This document shows, piece by piece, positions 10,414 to 19,997 of a stretch of 64,000 bases of DNA. Position 1 is the stretch's first letter. Every line of letters starts with the position of its first letter. This DNA comes from Luteirhabdus pelagi (GTDB taxonomy: Bacteria; Bacteroidota; Bacteroidia; Flavobacteriales; Flavobacteriaceae), in contig NZ_JAECMS010000005.1 in the NCBI RefSeq assembly GCF_016827595.1, positions 197,277-261,276 on the forward strand. Direction: 5' to 3'. A program made the translations under genes and the position numbers. A model generated the notes under the pieces. That model had not been told where the DNA came from. It searched no databases and saw only the letters and a list, made by a program, of their open reading frames with translations.

Positions 10414-12429
10414 TTAGTTTCTGTTGGTGATGGCAGTTTTCGCTTCTTCATTAAAGCGCTCCAAGCCCTGAAGCAACCACTGATGATACTCCTCTGAATC
10501 TGGTGTGTACCCAACGGGTTTATTGAGCAGGTTCATCTCGGTATCCATCAAGATATAATAGGGTTGCGAATTGTTTTTGAAGTTGATCGTTTGGAACGTC
10601 GCCCATTTGTCGCCTATAGTTCGGATACGTTTTGTGCCGCCTGTTGGTTTCAAGAAATTAAATTGATCTTCCTCAGCCATTTCTTCTTTATCGTCTACAT
10701 AAAGTGAAATCAGAATATATTCTTCCGATAGGGTTTTGTGTATCTCCGGTTCACTCCACACCTGTTCCTCCATCTTACGGCAGTTTACACAGGCCCAACC
10801 CGTAAAATCGATCATAACCGGTTTACCGGAAGCCTTTGCTGCCTCCATTCCCTTATCGAAATCCTTATAAGCTTCCAAACCGAGCGGTGCCTCCGTATCC
10901 TTATCATAAATACTGTAGAATAAAGGCGGTGGGAAACCACTTAGTAATTTCAGATTAGCATAGCTAGTATTGGTAAGTCCGGGCAACAAATAAAGTAAGA
11001 ATACTACACTTAGTGCACCTACCAAGATATTACCTACTGGCAATTTTTTCTTTTTCGGTCCATCATGCGGAAAGCGAATAAAGCCGAATAAATACAAGGC
11101 TAATCCAAGGGCACACAGAATCCAGATAGCGATAAAGATTTCACGCTTTAAAATACCCCAATGCTCTACTAAATCGGCATTCGATAAAAACTTGAAGGCT
11201 AAGGCCACCTCGGCAAACCCGAGCACCACCTTTACCGTATTAAGCCAACCGCCACTTTTTGGAAGGGAGTTCAACCAATTTGGGAACATGGCGAATAGGG
11301 CAAAAGGCAACGCTAGTGCCAATCCGAAGCCTGCCATTCCCATACTGAGCTGCATGGCACCTCCATCGCTAGTTAACGAGCCTCCCAACAATGAACCGAG
11401 AATAGGTCCCGTACAGGAGAATGATACGATAGCAAGTGTCAAGGCCATAAAGAAAATACCGACAAACCCACCGATGCTATTCGCTTTGCTATCCATTTTG
11501 GCACTCCACGATTGTGGCAGCGTAATTTCGTAGTAACCAAAAAACGAAAATGCAAACACCATAAAAATGATAAAGAAAATGATGTTCAGCGTAACGTTGG
11601 TTGAAATATTATTGAGGATTTCGGGGTCGACCGAATCCAATAAGTGAAACGGCAAACTAAGCAGCACGTAAATCACAAAGATGAAAAAGCCATAAAGCAC
11701 TGCATTGAACATTCCCTTCTTCCGATCTTGCGATCCTTTGGTGAAGAAGGATACTGTTAATGGTATCATAGGAAACACGCATGGCGTTAATAAGGCGATT
11801 AAACCTCCTACAAAGCCTAAAAGGAATAAGGTTAGAAAATCTTTTTCCGATTCTTCGGCATCTGACTTAAATTGATCTTTCCCCTTAATATCGATGGTAA
11901 GGGCGGCCGATTTCTCCAAATCTTCTTGGGTAATTTCTGCTGAAGCTTTCTTTGCCTGACCGGAAGCAAGGTTCAACTTGAAGGTCTTGGTATCTGGTGG
12001 TAAGCACTTTTCATCGTCGCATACCGAATAATAGATTTCCACTTCAATTTCGAGTCCGTCGGGATTGACAACTTCGATGGGTTGAATGAATGTCGCTTTA
12101 TCTTCAAAAAAGATAACATCCAAATCGAATACAGGATCGTGAATGGGCGTCACATCCGGTTCTTGTGTTTCGCCGACCAACGTATAGGTTTCGGGAGTGT
12201 TATTATAAGCGAATTCGGTAGGGATTGGACCTTCAAATTCTTCTCCAAACTGCTTTTGGCTATATAAGTGCCATCCTTCATCGATGGTAGCGGTCATTAA
12301 AATATTATATCGCTCGCCATTTTCTTGTTTAACGGAAACATCCCACTTTACAGGATCTAAAAATTCCTGAGCAGAAAGTGAACCTATGGCCGCGAATACT
12401 ACTAAAAGGGTAAAAAACAATTTTCTCAT
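10414..12429 (-). CDS. dsbD: DsbD-type protein-disulfide reductase
   Basis: This 671-residue inner membrane protein carries reducing power from cytoplasmic thioredoxin to the periplasm. A signal peptide (about 1-21) leads to an N-terminal periplasmic domain with CDDEKCLPP as a putative cysteine pair. A multi-spanning DsbD core follows, with the two conserved membrane cysteines in LLTPCVFPMIP and SFSCTGPILG. The C-terminal thioredoxin domain has active-site CVNC at Cys547 and Cys550 (FTGWACVNCRKM). All three redox pairs are present. It overlaps tilS by four bases (ATGA), which indicates translational coupling. Confidence 0.93.
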   Translation of the reverse strand: MRKLFFTLLVVFAAIGSLSAQEFLDPVKWDVSVKQENGERYNILMTATIDEGWHLYSQKQFGEEFEGPIPTEFAYNNTPETYTLVGETQEPDVTPIHDPVFDLDVIFFEDKATFIQPIEVVNPDGLEIEVEIYYSVCDDEKCLPPDTKTFKLNLASGQAKKASAEITQEDLEKSAALTIDIKGKDQFKSDAEESEKDFLTLFLLGFVGGLIALLTPCVFPMIPLTVSFFTKGSQDRKKGMFNAVLYGFFIFVIYVLLSLPFHLLDSVDPEILNNISTNVTLNIIFFIIFMVFAFSFFGYYEITLPQSWSAKMDSKANSIGGFVGIFFMALTLAIVSFSCTGPILGSLLGGSLTSDGGAMQLSMGMAGFGLALALPFALFAMFPNWLNSLPKSGGWLNTVKVVLGFAEVALAFKFLSNADLVEHWGILKREIFIAIWILCALGLALYLFGFIRFPHDGPKKKKLPVGNILVGALSVVFLLYLLPGLTNTSYANLKLLSGFPPPLFYSIYDKDTEAPLGLEAYKDFDKGMEAAKASGKPVMIDFTGWACVNCRKMEEQVWSEPEIHKTLSEEYILISLYVDDKEEMAEEDQFNFLKPTGGTKRIRTIGDKWATFQTINFKNNSQPYYILMDTEMNLLNKPVGYTPDSEEYHQWLLQGLERFNEEAKTAITNRN

Positions 12430-13757
12430 ACGGAAGGCGTATATGTAATCTGAAGTTTCTGTTTTGTTTTGGGGGTTACCTTAAAGCGGTCGTCGGCACG
12501 ATGGCCAATGACCCAAACTATCGTATCGTTACTGGTAAGCACCCAGATTTTTTCCTTGGCTAACAAAGATAACTTTTCATCCTTAAAATACTTACTCAAT
12601 TTCTTTTTTCCTGACATCCCGAAGGGCTGAAACACATCGCCTTCACGCCATTTCCGAACCTCTAATGGGTACTTCAACAGGTCGGCATCGACGACGATTT
12701 CAGTAGTGGTGGGATTTCCTATTTTTCCGATAGGAGAAAACTTCAAAGCAATCGGATGGGTTATCTGCTTCACCCCTTTTTCAACTAAAAAAGTATCTCT
12801 AGCATCGGTTTCATCGTCATTTTCATCACGTTCCGTAAGTAAAATCACATTTCTATCCTTCAGCAACCGAAACGAATCTGAAAAAATCTGTTTGCCCGAT
12901 TGGGCGGTAAGTAGCTCTGAAATATCTTCCCAAGCTGTAAATCCAAACGGATGCAACAATTCATATAAAATCGCTTTGGTATTCGGTAACTCCTGAAGCT
13001 TATCGATGTGAAGGGTATAGCCATCAAAATTCTCCGTAACTGCCAAGTTATACACCAAAGCCATATAGTCTTCGATCAAGGCCTGACTCTGACGTAAATG
13101 CGATTGTGTTCGCTGCACCGCTTGAAGCAGATCTCCTTTTGCCGCTTTTTTAAGTGGCTGAATTACCTGATTTCGGATTTCATTCCGCAGATAATCATCG
13201 GAAGCATTACTACTATCCTCTCGCCAATACAAGTTTTCCTTTTTGGCATACGTAAGCACTTCGTCCTTGGTGAATGCCAATAACGGGCGCATAATTGTTA
13301 CCTCTTTATCGGGAATACCCGACAATCCCCTAAGCCCCGTACCTCTGGAGAGATTGATCAGAATCGTTTCCAAGGCATCGTCGGCATGATGGGCAGTGAC
13401 CAATACTTCATAGTGCGTATCGACCATCAATTGTGAAAACCACTCATATCGAAGATCACGCGCAGCCATTTGCGTTGAAACCTTCTGTTCCTTGGCATAA
13501 GCCTTTGTGTCGAAGGTTTCGGTGAAAACTGCTACCGATAAGCGGTCGGCCCAATCGATTACAAAGGTCTCATCTTCATCACTTTCTTCCCCACGAAGGG
13601 AAAAATTACAATGTGCCAAGGCGAAATCGCAGCCAATACGTTTCAACAGATGCGATAAAGCAATACTATCCACGCCCCCACTACATGCTAGCACTATTTT
13701 TTTCGACTTCAGTTCTGGGAACTTGGCGTCGATATGACGTTCAAATTTCTTCTCCAT
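12426..13757 (-). CDS. tilS: tRNA(Ile)-lysidine synthase
   Basis: This 443-residue cytoplasmic enzyme makes lysidine at the wobble base of tRNA-Ile(CAU) using ATP and lysine, and is normally essential. The PP-loop motif SGGVDS lies at residues 26-31. TilS hallmarks AHCNFSLRG and TAHHADDALETILINLSRGTG follow. The C-terminal TilS substrate-binding domain contains WREGDVFQPFGMSGKKKLSKY in overlapping pieces. Its length is usual for Bacteroidota TilS. It lies 1 bp after the DUF3307 gene and overlaps dsbD by 4 bp, in the middle of a tight operon. Confidence 0.95.
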   Translation of the reverse strand: MEKKFERHIDAKFPELKSKKIVLACSGGVDSIALSHLLKRIGCDFALAHCNFSLRGEESDEDETFVIDWADRLSVAVFTETFDTKAYAKEQKVSTQMAARDLRYEWFSQLMVDTHYEVLVTAHHADDALETILINLSRGTGLRGLSGIPDKEVTIMRPLLAFTKDEVLTYAKKENLYWREDSSNASDDYLRNEIRNQVIQPLKKAAKGDLLQAVQRTQSHLRQSQALIEDYMALVYNLAVTENFDGYTLHIDKLQELPNTKAILYELLHPFGFTAWEDISELLTAQSGKQIFSDSFRLLKDRNVILLTERDENDDETDARDTFLVEKGVKQITHPIALKFSPIGKIGNPTTTEIVVDADLLKYPLEVRKWREGDVFQPFGMSGKKKLSKYFKDEKLSLLAKEKIWVLTSNDTIVWVIGHRADDRFKVTPKTKQKLQITYTPSV

Positions 13758-13758
13758 A

Positions 13759-14454
13759 TTAAATACTCGTTACCATAATTCCCAATGCTACGGCAATTCC
13801 GAAGCTCAGCATGGTACCGATAAGGACATATTCCGTTTTTAAGGTTTCTTCATCGCGATAGCGAAGAATCGATTTTGCGGCAATTAAAAAGCCAACGGCT
13901 TCATACTGTGAAACCAAGATAAAGGTTAGCGTTAAAAGACGTTCCAAGATTCCGATCAATTTTCCAGCGTTTGGAAGTTCGTTGTCGGAACTGACTTCAA
14001 TATTTGTGGCGGAAAGCACTTCCCGGATTACGATGTTTGCCGGTTTTATACACATCAAGTATGCTGTGACGATAGCCAATGTTTGAAAAGGTGGTCTCCA
14101 ATACGGATGCCATCCTATATAATGATAGAACCCCCAGGTTACCAATACCAAAATAATTACATGAACTGCTTGGTCGATAAAGAAAGCATAGGGTGCCAAA
14201 ACTGACTTTAGTACAAATCGTTTACAGCCATCTACCAAGTAATGCGTTACCGCAATAATTCCCCCAGCTGTTACGAACGCCCAATCGAAGGACAATAACC
14301 ATGAAAGTGAAAACACGATAATGGTGTGCCATACCAATAGCATGGTTCGAAATCCCTTTTTGTCCTTTTTGCGTGCCATCTTTTTGGTCTGCAAAAAGTA
14401 ATCGGCCAGAACATGCGCTAAGAGCTGTAGTACCAGCAAGGTGAATAGTTCCAT
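13759..14454 (-). CDS. DUF3307 family integral membrane protein (SatE-like partner)
   Basis: This 231-residue protein has about six hydrophobic segments. The N-terminus (LLAHVLADYFLQTKKMARKK) matches the DUF3307 signature, in which a membrane Asp-x-x-Leu-Gln element and a later THYLVDGCK element recur. The family has no assigned activity. It lies 1 bp from both neighbours, downstream of the satD-like gene. DUF3307 and SatD proteins are often paired in other genomes, so they probably act together. Membrane location is seen directly and the role is unknown. Confidence 0.8.
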   Translation of the reverse strand: MELFTLLVLQLLAHVLADYFLQTKKMARKKDKKGFRTMLLVWHTIIVFSLSWLLSFDWAFVTAGGIIAVTHYLVDGCKRFVLKSVLAPYAFFIDQAVHVIILVLVTWGFYHYIGWHPYWRPPFQTLAIVTAYLMCIKPANIVIREVLSATNIEVSSDNELPNAGKLIGILERLLTLTFILVSQYEAVGFLIAAKSILRYRDEETLKTEYVLIGTMLSFGIAVALGIMVTSI

Positions 14455-14455
14455 A

Positions 14456-15139
14456 TTATGCTTTTAGGGTGCTTTCAAAATAATTTACGGCGGTTTCAAT
14501 TGCATTCCATCCAACACTGGTGGAATGCTGATTTACCACCGATTGGTTAATACCCAACAGCGATGCGATGGCGTCTTCATTTTTTCCTAGAAGCTTGTGA
14601 AAGACCACTTCACACTGACGTGCCGTTGCCTTGTTTAAAAGTACATCCAACAATTCAAAAATAGCTTTAAAAGTGGCGTCTAAGGCCTCATTTTCAGAAA
14701 TAAAAAACAGGGTATTTTTAATGACCACCCGTTCCTTGTCATGATTCGATTTACCGCTGATAGCACGTCCCGAACGATAAATGGCTGGTCCGTCGACAAT
14801 GCCCTTTTCAGGCTCGAAACGTTTCAGCTCGCCATAGCCAATTGCTAATCGAATTCCGATTTGCTTAAACAGTTTTGCAAGGCTTTTGGTATCCGTATAT
14901 TCGCTTATATCGATATCGATGGTTTTCACATAGGACTTGATAGCCAATGCCACACGCAAGCCTTTTGAAGCATCCGGCACTACACATTCTACATAATCGC
15001 CTTTAATGATACGGCCAAATGTGCTATACTCAGCCTCAAGCTCTTTCAATACAGTTGCCAAGGCGTACTCTAGCTTTTCACGATCCTTTTGGGATAAGCT
15101 TGTGGACGAAACGATATCTCCTGATATAACGCTATACAT
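14456..15139 (-). CDS. SatD family protein, probable DNA-binding autoregulator
   Basis: This 227-residue protein starts with YSVISGDIVSS, the SatD signature, and contains RIIKGDYVECVV and GIRLAIGYGEL segments that resemble nucleotide-cyclase-like folds. The last 60 residues look like a sigma-factor-type helix-turn-helix (CEVVFHKLLGKNEDAIASLL, then GINQSVVNQH). It is the first gene of the minus-strand run to the CocE hydrolase. Its promoter region contains three operator-like palindromes, which makes autoregulation likely. Family assignment rests on my recognition of the N-terminal motif. The HTH reading is by eye. Confidence 0.72.
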   Translation of the reverse strand: MYSVISGDIVSSTSLSQKDREKLEYALATVLKELEAEYSTFGRIIKGDYVECVVPDASKGLRVALAIKSYVKTIDIDISEYTDTKSLAKLFKQIGIRLAIGYGELKRFEPEKGIVDGPAIYRSGRAISGKSNHDKERVVIKNTLFFISENEALDATFKAIFELLDVLLNKATARQCEVVFHKLLGKNEDAIASLLGINQSVVNQHSTSVGWNAIETAVNYFESTLKA

Positions 15140-15163
15140 ATTTTTTTATCAAATATACTAAAA

Positions 15164-15241
15164 TATAGGTATTTAAGCCTATAATTAACATTTATAGGTT
15201 TTTAAGCCTATAAAATATACTTATCGGTGTTTAAACCTATA
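15164..15241 (-). promoter_or_regulatory. Three operator-like inverted repeats with 29-bp period before the satD-like gene
   Basis: Three 20-bp sites occur at 15164-15183, 15193-15212 and 15222-15241. The first two read TATAGG-N8-CCTATA and the third is TATCGG-N8-CCTATA, with TTTAA in every spacer. Start-to-start distance is exactly 29 bp both times. They fill the 109-bp gap between the satD-like start and the pabB stop, the only place for that operon's promoter. Binding by the satD-like protein is inferred. Confidence 0.8.
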
Positions 15242-15248
15242 ACACTTC

Positions 15249-16577
15249 CTATCCTATTGCTGCGACTTCAAGTGCCTCCCGCATGGCTTTCGCCTTTAGC
15301 AGACATTCCTCATACTCGTTTTCAGCAACGGATGCGGCGGTGATGGCCCCTCCTACCGAAAAACTAACATATTTTTTCTCTGAATTATAAAGAATACTTC
15401 GAATAACCACATTAAAGTCGAAATCGCCATTTGGATCGATATAACCTATCGCCCCACTGTACAAACCACGCTTGGTATCTTCAAGTTGCTCGATGATCTT
15501 CATAGCGGAGACCTTTGGAGCCCCCGTCATACTACCCATCGGAAAGGTATGTTTCAAAATTGAAATAGGTGTTATGGTTTCTTCTATTTCACATTGAATC
15601 GTGGAAATTAATTGATGAACCTGTTGAAAGGTATACGGCACACAGAGTTCTTTTACGATAACACTTCCTTTTGACGCAAAGCGCGACAGATCGTTTCTAA
15701 CCAGGTCGGTAATCATGATATTCTCGCTGCGCTCTTTAGAGTCGTTTTGAAGTGCTTGTCGCAGCGAAGCATCCTCGTCTTTATCGGTGGATCGCTTTGC
15801 TGTTCCTTTAATGGGTTGTGAAAGCACCGTATTTCCTATTTTTCGGATATAGCGTTCCGGTGAAGCGCAAAGCGCACAATAATGTTCAAGCTTTAGGAAG
15901 GAGGCAAAGGGTGGTTTCGATATTTCATTTAGGTGAAGAAAGGTGTGCAACGGATCGATGGATACGTCTTCCGCATAAAATTCCTGACAGAAATTAGCCT
16001 CGTAAATATCACCACGTTCTATATGGTGAAGCATTTGGTGAAGCTTATCATAATAGCTATCCTTCGAGGTACGAAGTTTTATTTTGGGTGCGGCCTCCTT
16101 CACCACCGTAGGCTCTACTTCTGATACTTCATGAATGTCTTTCCAATCGTCCTGCATTTCATCTTCCACCATCGGCAGATAGTGAAGACTAACCTCTTCT
16201 TTTGAAAAAAGAAAAACTCGCTTAGGTTGAAAAAAATACAGCGCCGGAAAATTCAGTCCATCGAAATTCCTTGACTCCAGATCTTCTACATCATTTTTTA
16301 GATCATAGCTGAGATAGCCAAAGATCCAATCATCGGTTGTGTTTTGATATTCCTCTAATTGGTCGAAGGCATTTTGGGTATCGCTTCGTAAGGCGGTTAG
16401 GGCATCGACCGCCAGAATGGCTTCATATCGACCATGCTCCCAATCGTAGGAATTGGAGTCTAACCAAACAACCTCTTCAAACTGTTGTGCCCAACGAAGT
16501 ATTTTCTTCTTCAAAGATTCTGCCTCGGAAAATGAAAAAGACCTGACTGCTCGGTTCATATTATAAGCTATTTTCAA
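15249..16577 (-). CDS. pabB: Aminodeoxychorismate synthase component I
   Basis: This 442-residue chorismate-binding enzyme forms 4-amino-4-deoxychorismate for folate synthesis. Family motifs are clear: GDIYEANFCQEF, SPERYIRK, PIKGTAKRS (the PIKGT form typical of PabB), ENIMITDLVRNDLSR and PMGSMTGAPKVSAMKIIEQLE. The N-terminal portion is short, as in other Bacteroidota PabB proteins. No amidotransferase or lyase gene is adjacent. Its start overlaps the end of the upstream FMN reductase gene by 17 bp, suggesting coupled translation. Confidence 0.9.
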   Translation of the reverse strand: MKIAYNMNRAVRSFSFSEAESLKKKILRWAQQFEEVVWLDSNSYDWEHGRYEAILAVDALTALRSDTQNAFDQLEEYQNTTDDWIFGYLSYDLKNDVEDLESRNFDGLNFPALYFFQPKRVFLFSKEEVSLHYLPMVEDEMQDDWKDIHEVSEVEPTVVKEAAPKIKLRTSKDSYYDKLHQMLHHIERGDIYEANFCQEFYAEDVSIDPLHTFLHLNEISKPPFASFLKLEHYCALCASPERYIRKIGNTVLSQPIKGTAKRSTDKDEDASLRQALQNDSKERSENIMITDLVRNDLSRFASKGSVIVKELCVPYTFQQVHQLISTIQCEIEETITPISILKHTFPMGSMTGAPKVSAMKIIEQLEDTKRGLYSGAIGYIDPNGDFDFNVVIRSILYNSEKKYVSFSVGGAITAASVAENEYEECLLKAKAMREALEVAAIG

Positions 16578-17097
16578 ATTGAAGTATAGCCTTTTCGAAA
16601 TCGCCTTTCAGCTCAGTATTAGTAATCTCCGATTTTTCTTCGTCAAAATTATCATTGAAAGAAGGTAAGCGAAAGCTTGCCGTTATCGTTCCGCCATACC
16701 GCGGCAATACCGATTCGCTATATTGAAAGGAGGAAAGCGCACCACGTCTTCCTGTTGAAGTACTCATTAATAAAATCTTTTTGTCTTCGAGAAATTTATA
16801 CTCCAGGCGCGAAAGCCAGTCCATGGTATTCTTATAAAACACTGAGGGCCCACCGTTATGCTCGTTTACCGAAATAATCAATCCGTCTGCTTTACGTATT
16901 TTCTCCAATAATGTATGGAGTATTTGGGGATATCCAGTCGCTGTTTCCAAGTCAACTCCAAATAGCGGAAGTTCATAATCCGTTAACCGTATCAATTCAC
17001 TTGACGATTTCTCTAATTTAGAGACCGCTGTTTCAACCAGTTTGTGGTTGATGGAGTTCTTACTATTACTACCGGCAAAGGCAAGAATATCTTTCAT
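16561..17097 (-). CDS. NAD(P)H-dependent FMN reductase family flavoprotein
   Basis: This 178-residue flavodoxin-like protein starts with ILAFAGSNSKNSINHKL, the FMN phosphate-binding loop. It carries SVNEHNGGPSVFYKNTMDWLSR in overlapping parts, matching the NADPH-dependent FMN/quinone reductase family. It probably reduces FMN, quinones or chromate-like acceptors in the cytoplasm. It is first in a two-gene transcript with pabB (17-bp overlap). A -7-like box TATATTTG (minus strand, 17103-17110) ends only 5 bp before the start codon, so the message may be nearly leaderless. Confidence 0.85.
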   Translation of the reverse strand: MKDILAFAGSNSKNSINHKLVETAVSKLEKSSSELIRLTDYELPLFGVDLETATGYPQILHTLLEKIRKADGLIISVNEHNGGPSVFYKNTMDWLSRLEYKFLEDKKILLMSTSTGRRGALSSFQYSESVLPRYGGTITASFRLPSFNDNFDEEKSEITNTELKGDFEKAILQFENSL

Positions 17098-17102
17098 ATC
17101 AC

Positions 17103-17110
17103 CAAATATA
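17103..17110 (-). promoter_or_regulatory. -7 promoter box before the FMN reductase/pabB genes
   Basis: TATATTTG on the minus strand matches the Bacteroidota -7 consensus TAnnTTTG. The start codon begins 5 bp further on, which would leave almost no 5' leader. No well-spaced TTG was found for the -33 element. Confidence 0.5.
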
Positions 17111-17284
17111 CGGAACCAAATAGTAAGTCCATTTCAATTTTTCATATACGATTTTACGAAAAAAATGCATTTCATCGATTCTAACATACGAATCAACGAA
17201 AAATTAAAGAATTTTCTTACAAATACTTTAGTAGCTTGATTTTCATACCTATACTTGCAGCAGTTAACCCCAAATTGACTACCT

Positions 17285-18460
17285 ATGAACAAGATTATTA
17301 CAGTATTCTTTGTTCTATGCATATCCCCCTACTTATATGCACAAGTTGGCATAGGCACTACGAATCCGAACAGTATGTTGGACATTCCAGCATCCAATCC
17401 GGCATCACCTACTATTACCGATGGTATTTTAATTCCAAGGCTCGATGCATTCCCAGACACCGATCCGGGAGCAGCACAGGATGGAATGATGATATTTTTA
17501 AATTCACCTGTCGGTACCGACGATCGCGGTTTCTACTATTGGGATCATTCGGTGTTTCGTTGGCGCTCTATTGGTGCCGAAGAATGGAAAGATGGCGTGA
17601 ATGGTTCAGGCGACGATTATGTATATGCAACACAAGCCCGCCTCAGCGGAACCGATGTTGTGGTTACGGATGACGGTCGTATCGGATTTGGAACAGACGA
17701 CCCTATAGAACGTTTTGAGTTTAAAGGCCCCGGCGATAATGATTTACAAATTACAAGTGCTAATACCAATCCACCCAACTTTATACTATACAACACAGGA
17801 GGTACGCTAGCAGCCCCCGCTCTGCTAGGAACAAATCAGGAGGTTGGTTCGTTGGTGATTAAAACCCATGATGGTGCCGGTGTTCGTGAAATTGGAGGAT
17901 TCCGTTTCTATATGGATGGAACCCCAACCACGGGGAGCCTACCCTCGCGTTTTACCATTAGCAACACCCCGAACGGTTCTACATCACAGGTTGAACGCCT
18001 TATCATTCGTGAAAACGGTAACACCGGATTAAGCGAATCGAACCCAACCGCAACGCTTCACCTTCGAAGAGGTACCGCATCGGCAAATTCTGCTCCCTTA
18101 AAATTTACCGCAGGTACACGACTTACAACTCCAGAAGCAGGAGCTATGGAATATGATGGCACAGAACTATACTTTACGCCAGGAAGCATGCGACAGGTAG
18201 TAATGAGAGGACTTAAAGGAAGTACTTCAATCGACTTCCCTTCTATCCCAATCAATAGCGCTTCTGATCAAAATATTACGGTTAGTGGAGCCGCGCTGGG
18301 CGATTCTTGTAATTGCTCTCCTCAAGGAGCTATTGAAACAGGAGTTAGCTGGAATTGCTTTGTTTCGGCGGCGAACACGGTAACCATAAGAGTATCCAAT
18401 GTTCGAAACGCATCGATAAATCCGGCCCCTCGTACTTGGAATGTAACAGTTTTCAAATAA
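17285..18460 (+). CDS. Secreted VGIGTTxP-type protein of unknown function
   Basis: This 391-residue protein has a signal peptide ending in SPYLYAQ. Next comes the mature start VGIGTTNPNSMLDI and ILIPRLDAFPD, which define a family of secreted proteins widespread in Flavobacteriia. FGTDDPIERFEF and ATLHLRRGTASA resemble the repeated 'bring-your-own-metadata' segments of phage-tail-like beta structures. The C-terminal 80 residues contain a cysteine pair (GDSCNCSPQ) and an isolated Cys in SWNCFV. No catalytic motif was seen. It has no T9SS domain that I can recognise. Two larger paralogues start alike at 23871 and 25477 (minus strand). The gene stands alone, followed by a strong bidirectional terminator. 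Confidence 0.75.
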   Translation: MNKIITVFFVLCISPYLYAQVGIGTTNPNSMLDIPASNPASPTITDGILIPRLDAFPDTDPGAAQDGMMIFLNSPVGTDDRGFYYWDHSVFRWRSIGAEEWKDGVNGSGDDYVYATQARLSGTDVVVTDDGRIGFGTDDPIERFEFKGPGDNDLQITSANTNPPNFILYNTGGTLAAPALLGTNQEVGSLVIKTHDGAGVREIGGFRFYMDGTPTTGSLPSRFTISNTPNGSTSQVERLIIRENGNTGLSESNPTATLHLRRGTASANSAPLKFTAGTRLTTPEAGAMEYDGTELYFTPGSMRQVVMRGLKGSTSIDFPSIPINSASDQNITVSGAALGDSCNCSPQGAIETGVSWNCFVSAANTVTIRVSNVRNASINPAPRTWNVTVFK

Positions 18461-18483
18461 GTAGTAACACCTTTATTGAAACC

Positions 18484-18516
18484 AAAAAAGGCTCACAAAA
18501 TTGTGAGCCTTTTTTA
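18484..18516. terminator. Bidirectional terminator between the VGIGTTxP gene and lpdA
   Basis: A 15-bp perfect stem runs from 18484-18498 (AAAAAAGGCTCACAA) to 18501-18515, with a 2-base loop. Six-base A and T runs flank it, so it can end both convergent transcripts. Confidence 0.9.
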
Positions 18517-18532
18517 CTAGTTATAATTTCTA

Positions 18533-19939
18533 TTACATATGCAAGGCACGATTATCGGTCGCTGCCAACGCTGCTTCCTTCACCGCTTCTGCATAGGTTG
18601 GGTGTGCATGGCTCATACGAGCAATATCTTCCGCACTAGCACGGAATTCCATCGCCGCTACTGCCTCTGCAATAAGATCGGCAGCTCGAGCACCGACCAT
18701 ATGAACGCCCAGTACCTCATCGGTTTCCTTATCGGAAAGGATTTTAATAAACCCATCGGTATCACCACTCGCTCTACTTCGGCCTAAGGCACGCATCGGA
18801 AATTGTCCGCTTTTGTACTCTACATTATCTTCCTTCAACTGCTCTTCCGTTTTTCCTACGGAAGCTACTTCCGGCCAAGTGTATACGACACCTGGAATCA
18901 AGTTATAATTGATATGAGGTTTTTGGTCGGCCAAGGTTTCAGCAACAAAAACGCCTTCTTCTTCGGCCTTATGCGCGAGCATGGCACCACGAACCACATC
19001 ACCGATTGCGTAAATGTTCTTTACATTGGTCTGTAAGTGCTCATTTACTTCGATCTGTCCGCGTTCGTTCACTTTTACACCTGCATTTTCAGCTTTCAAA
19101 CCGTCGGTAAACGGTCTTCTTCCAACGGAAACCAAACAATAATCGCCAGTGAAGGTTACTTCCTTATCCTTTTTATCGGTTGCGGTAATGGTAACCTCAT
19201 TCTTCTTTCGTTCTACTTTTGAAACCTTATGCGAAAGATTGAATTTCACACCCTGCTTCTTCATCACCTTCATCAATTCCTTACTTTGAGCGGCATCCAT
19301 AGTTGGAATAATTCGGTCCATGTATTCGATAACCGTAACCTCAGCTCCCAATCGGCGATACACCTGACCTAATTCCAGTCCGATGACACCTCCTCCAATA
19401 ACGATCATATGTTTCGGAATTTCCTTTAAGCTTAAGGCTTCCGTCGACGTAATGATCCGCTCCTTATCCAATTCGATAAACGGAAGCGTTGCCGGCTTGC
19501 TTCCTGTCGCGATGATGATGTTTTTGGCTTCTATAGTTTTGTCGTCTTCTCCTTCCGTGGAAACCACGATGTGGGTTTCATCTTTGAAGGATCCTACTCC
19601 CGTAATAACATCGATGCTGTTCTTATCCATCAAGAAATTAATTCCCTTGGTGGTTTGTTCTACTACCGATGCTTTTCGCTCGATCATTTTTTTGAAGTTC
19701 AGCTTCACTTTTCCGGGAAGTTCAATTCCGTGTTCCTCGAAATGCTTGATGGCGTCCTCGTAGTGGTGGGAAGAGTCCAAAAGTGCCTTACTTGGAATAC
19801 AGCCTACGTTAAGGCAGGTTCCTCCGAGGGTGTTATATTTTTCAATGATGGCGGTTTTCATGCCCAATTGGGCACATCGTATGGCCGCTACGTAGCCTCC
19901 TGGGCCCGAACCGATAACGGCGACATCGTATTTTGACAT
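18533..19939 (-). CDS. lpdA: Dihydrolipoyl dehydrogenase (E3)
   Basis: This 468-residue FAD enzyme reoxidises dihydrolipoamide in the 2-oxoacid dehydrogenase complexes and glycine cleavage. FAD-binding GSGPGG is at residues 10-15. The redox disulfide lies in GTCLNVGCIPSK (Cys42, Cys47). The NAD-binding VIGGGVIGLELG and the C-terminal HAHPTYAEAVKEAAL with the active-site His-Glu pair are present. It is full length. It is monocistronic, with a good promoter 5' and a terminator 3', and no E1 or E2 gene nearby. Confidence 0.97.
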   Translation of the reverse strand: MSKYDVAVIGSGPGGYVAAIRCAQLGMKTAIIEKYNTLGGTCLNVGCIPSKALLDSSHHYEDAIKHFEEHGIELPGKVKLNFKKMIERKASVVEQTTKGINFLMDKNSIDVITGVGSFKDETHIVVSTEGEDDKTIEAKNIIIATGSKPATLPFIELDKERIITSTEALSLKEIPKHMIVIGGGVIGLELGQVYRRLGAEVTVIEYMDRIIPTMDAAQSKELMKVMKKQGVKFNLSHKVSKVERKKNEVTITATDKKDKEVTFTGDYCLVSVGRRPFTDGLKAENAGVKVNERGQIEVNEHLQTNVKNIYAIGDVVRGAMLAHKAEEEGVFVAETLADQKPHINYNLIPGVVYTWPEVASVGKTEEQLKEDNVEYKSGQFPMRALGRSRASGDTDGFIKILSDKETDEVLGVHMVGARAADLIAEAVAAMEFRASAEDIARMSHAHPTYAEAVKEAALAATDNRALHM

Positions 19940-19997
19940 GTAGTGAAAGTTTTGGGTTATAGAACGATCCTGAAAATAGCTTTCAGAAATTTAGATG

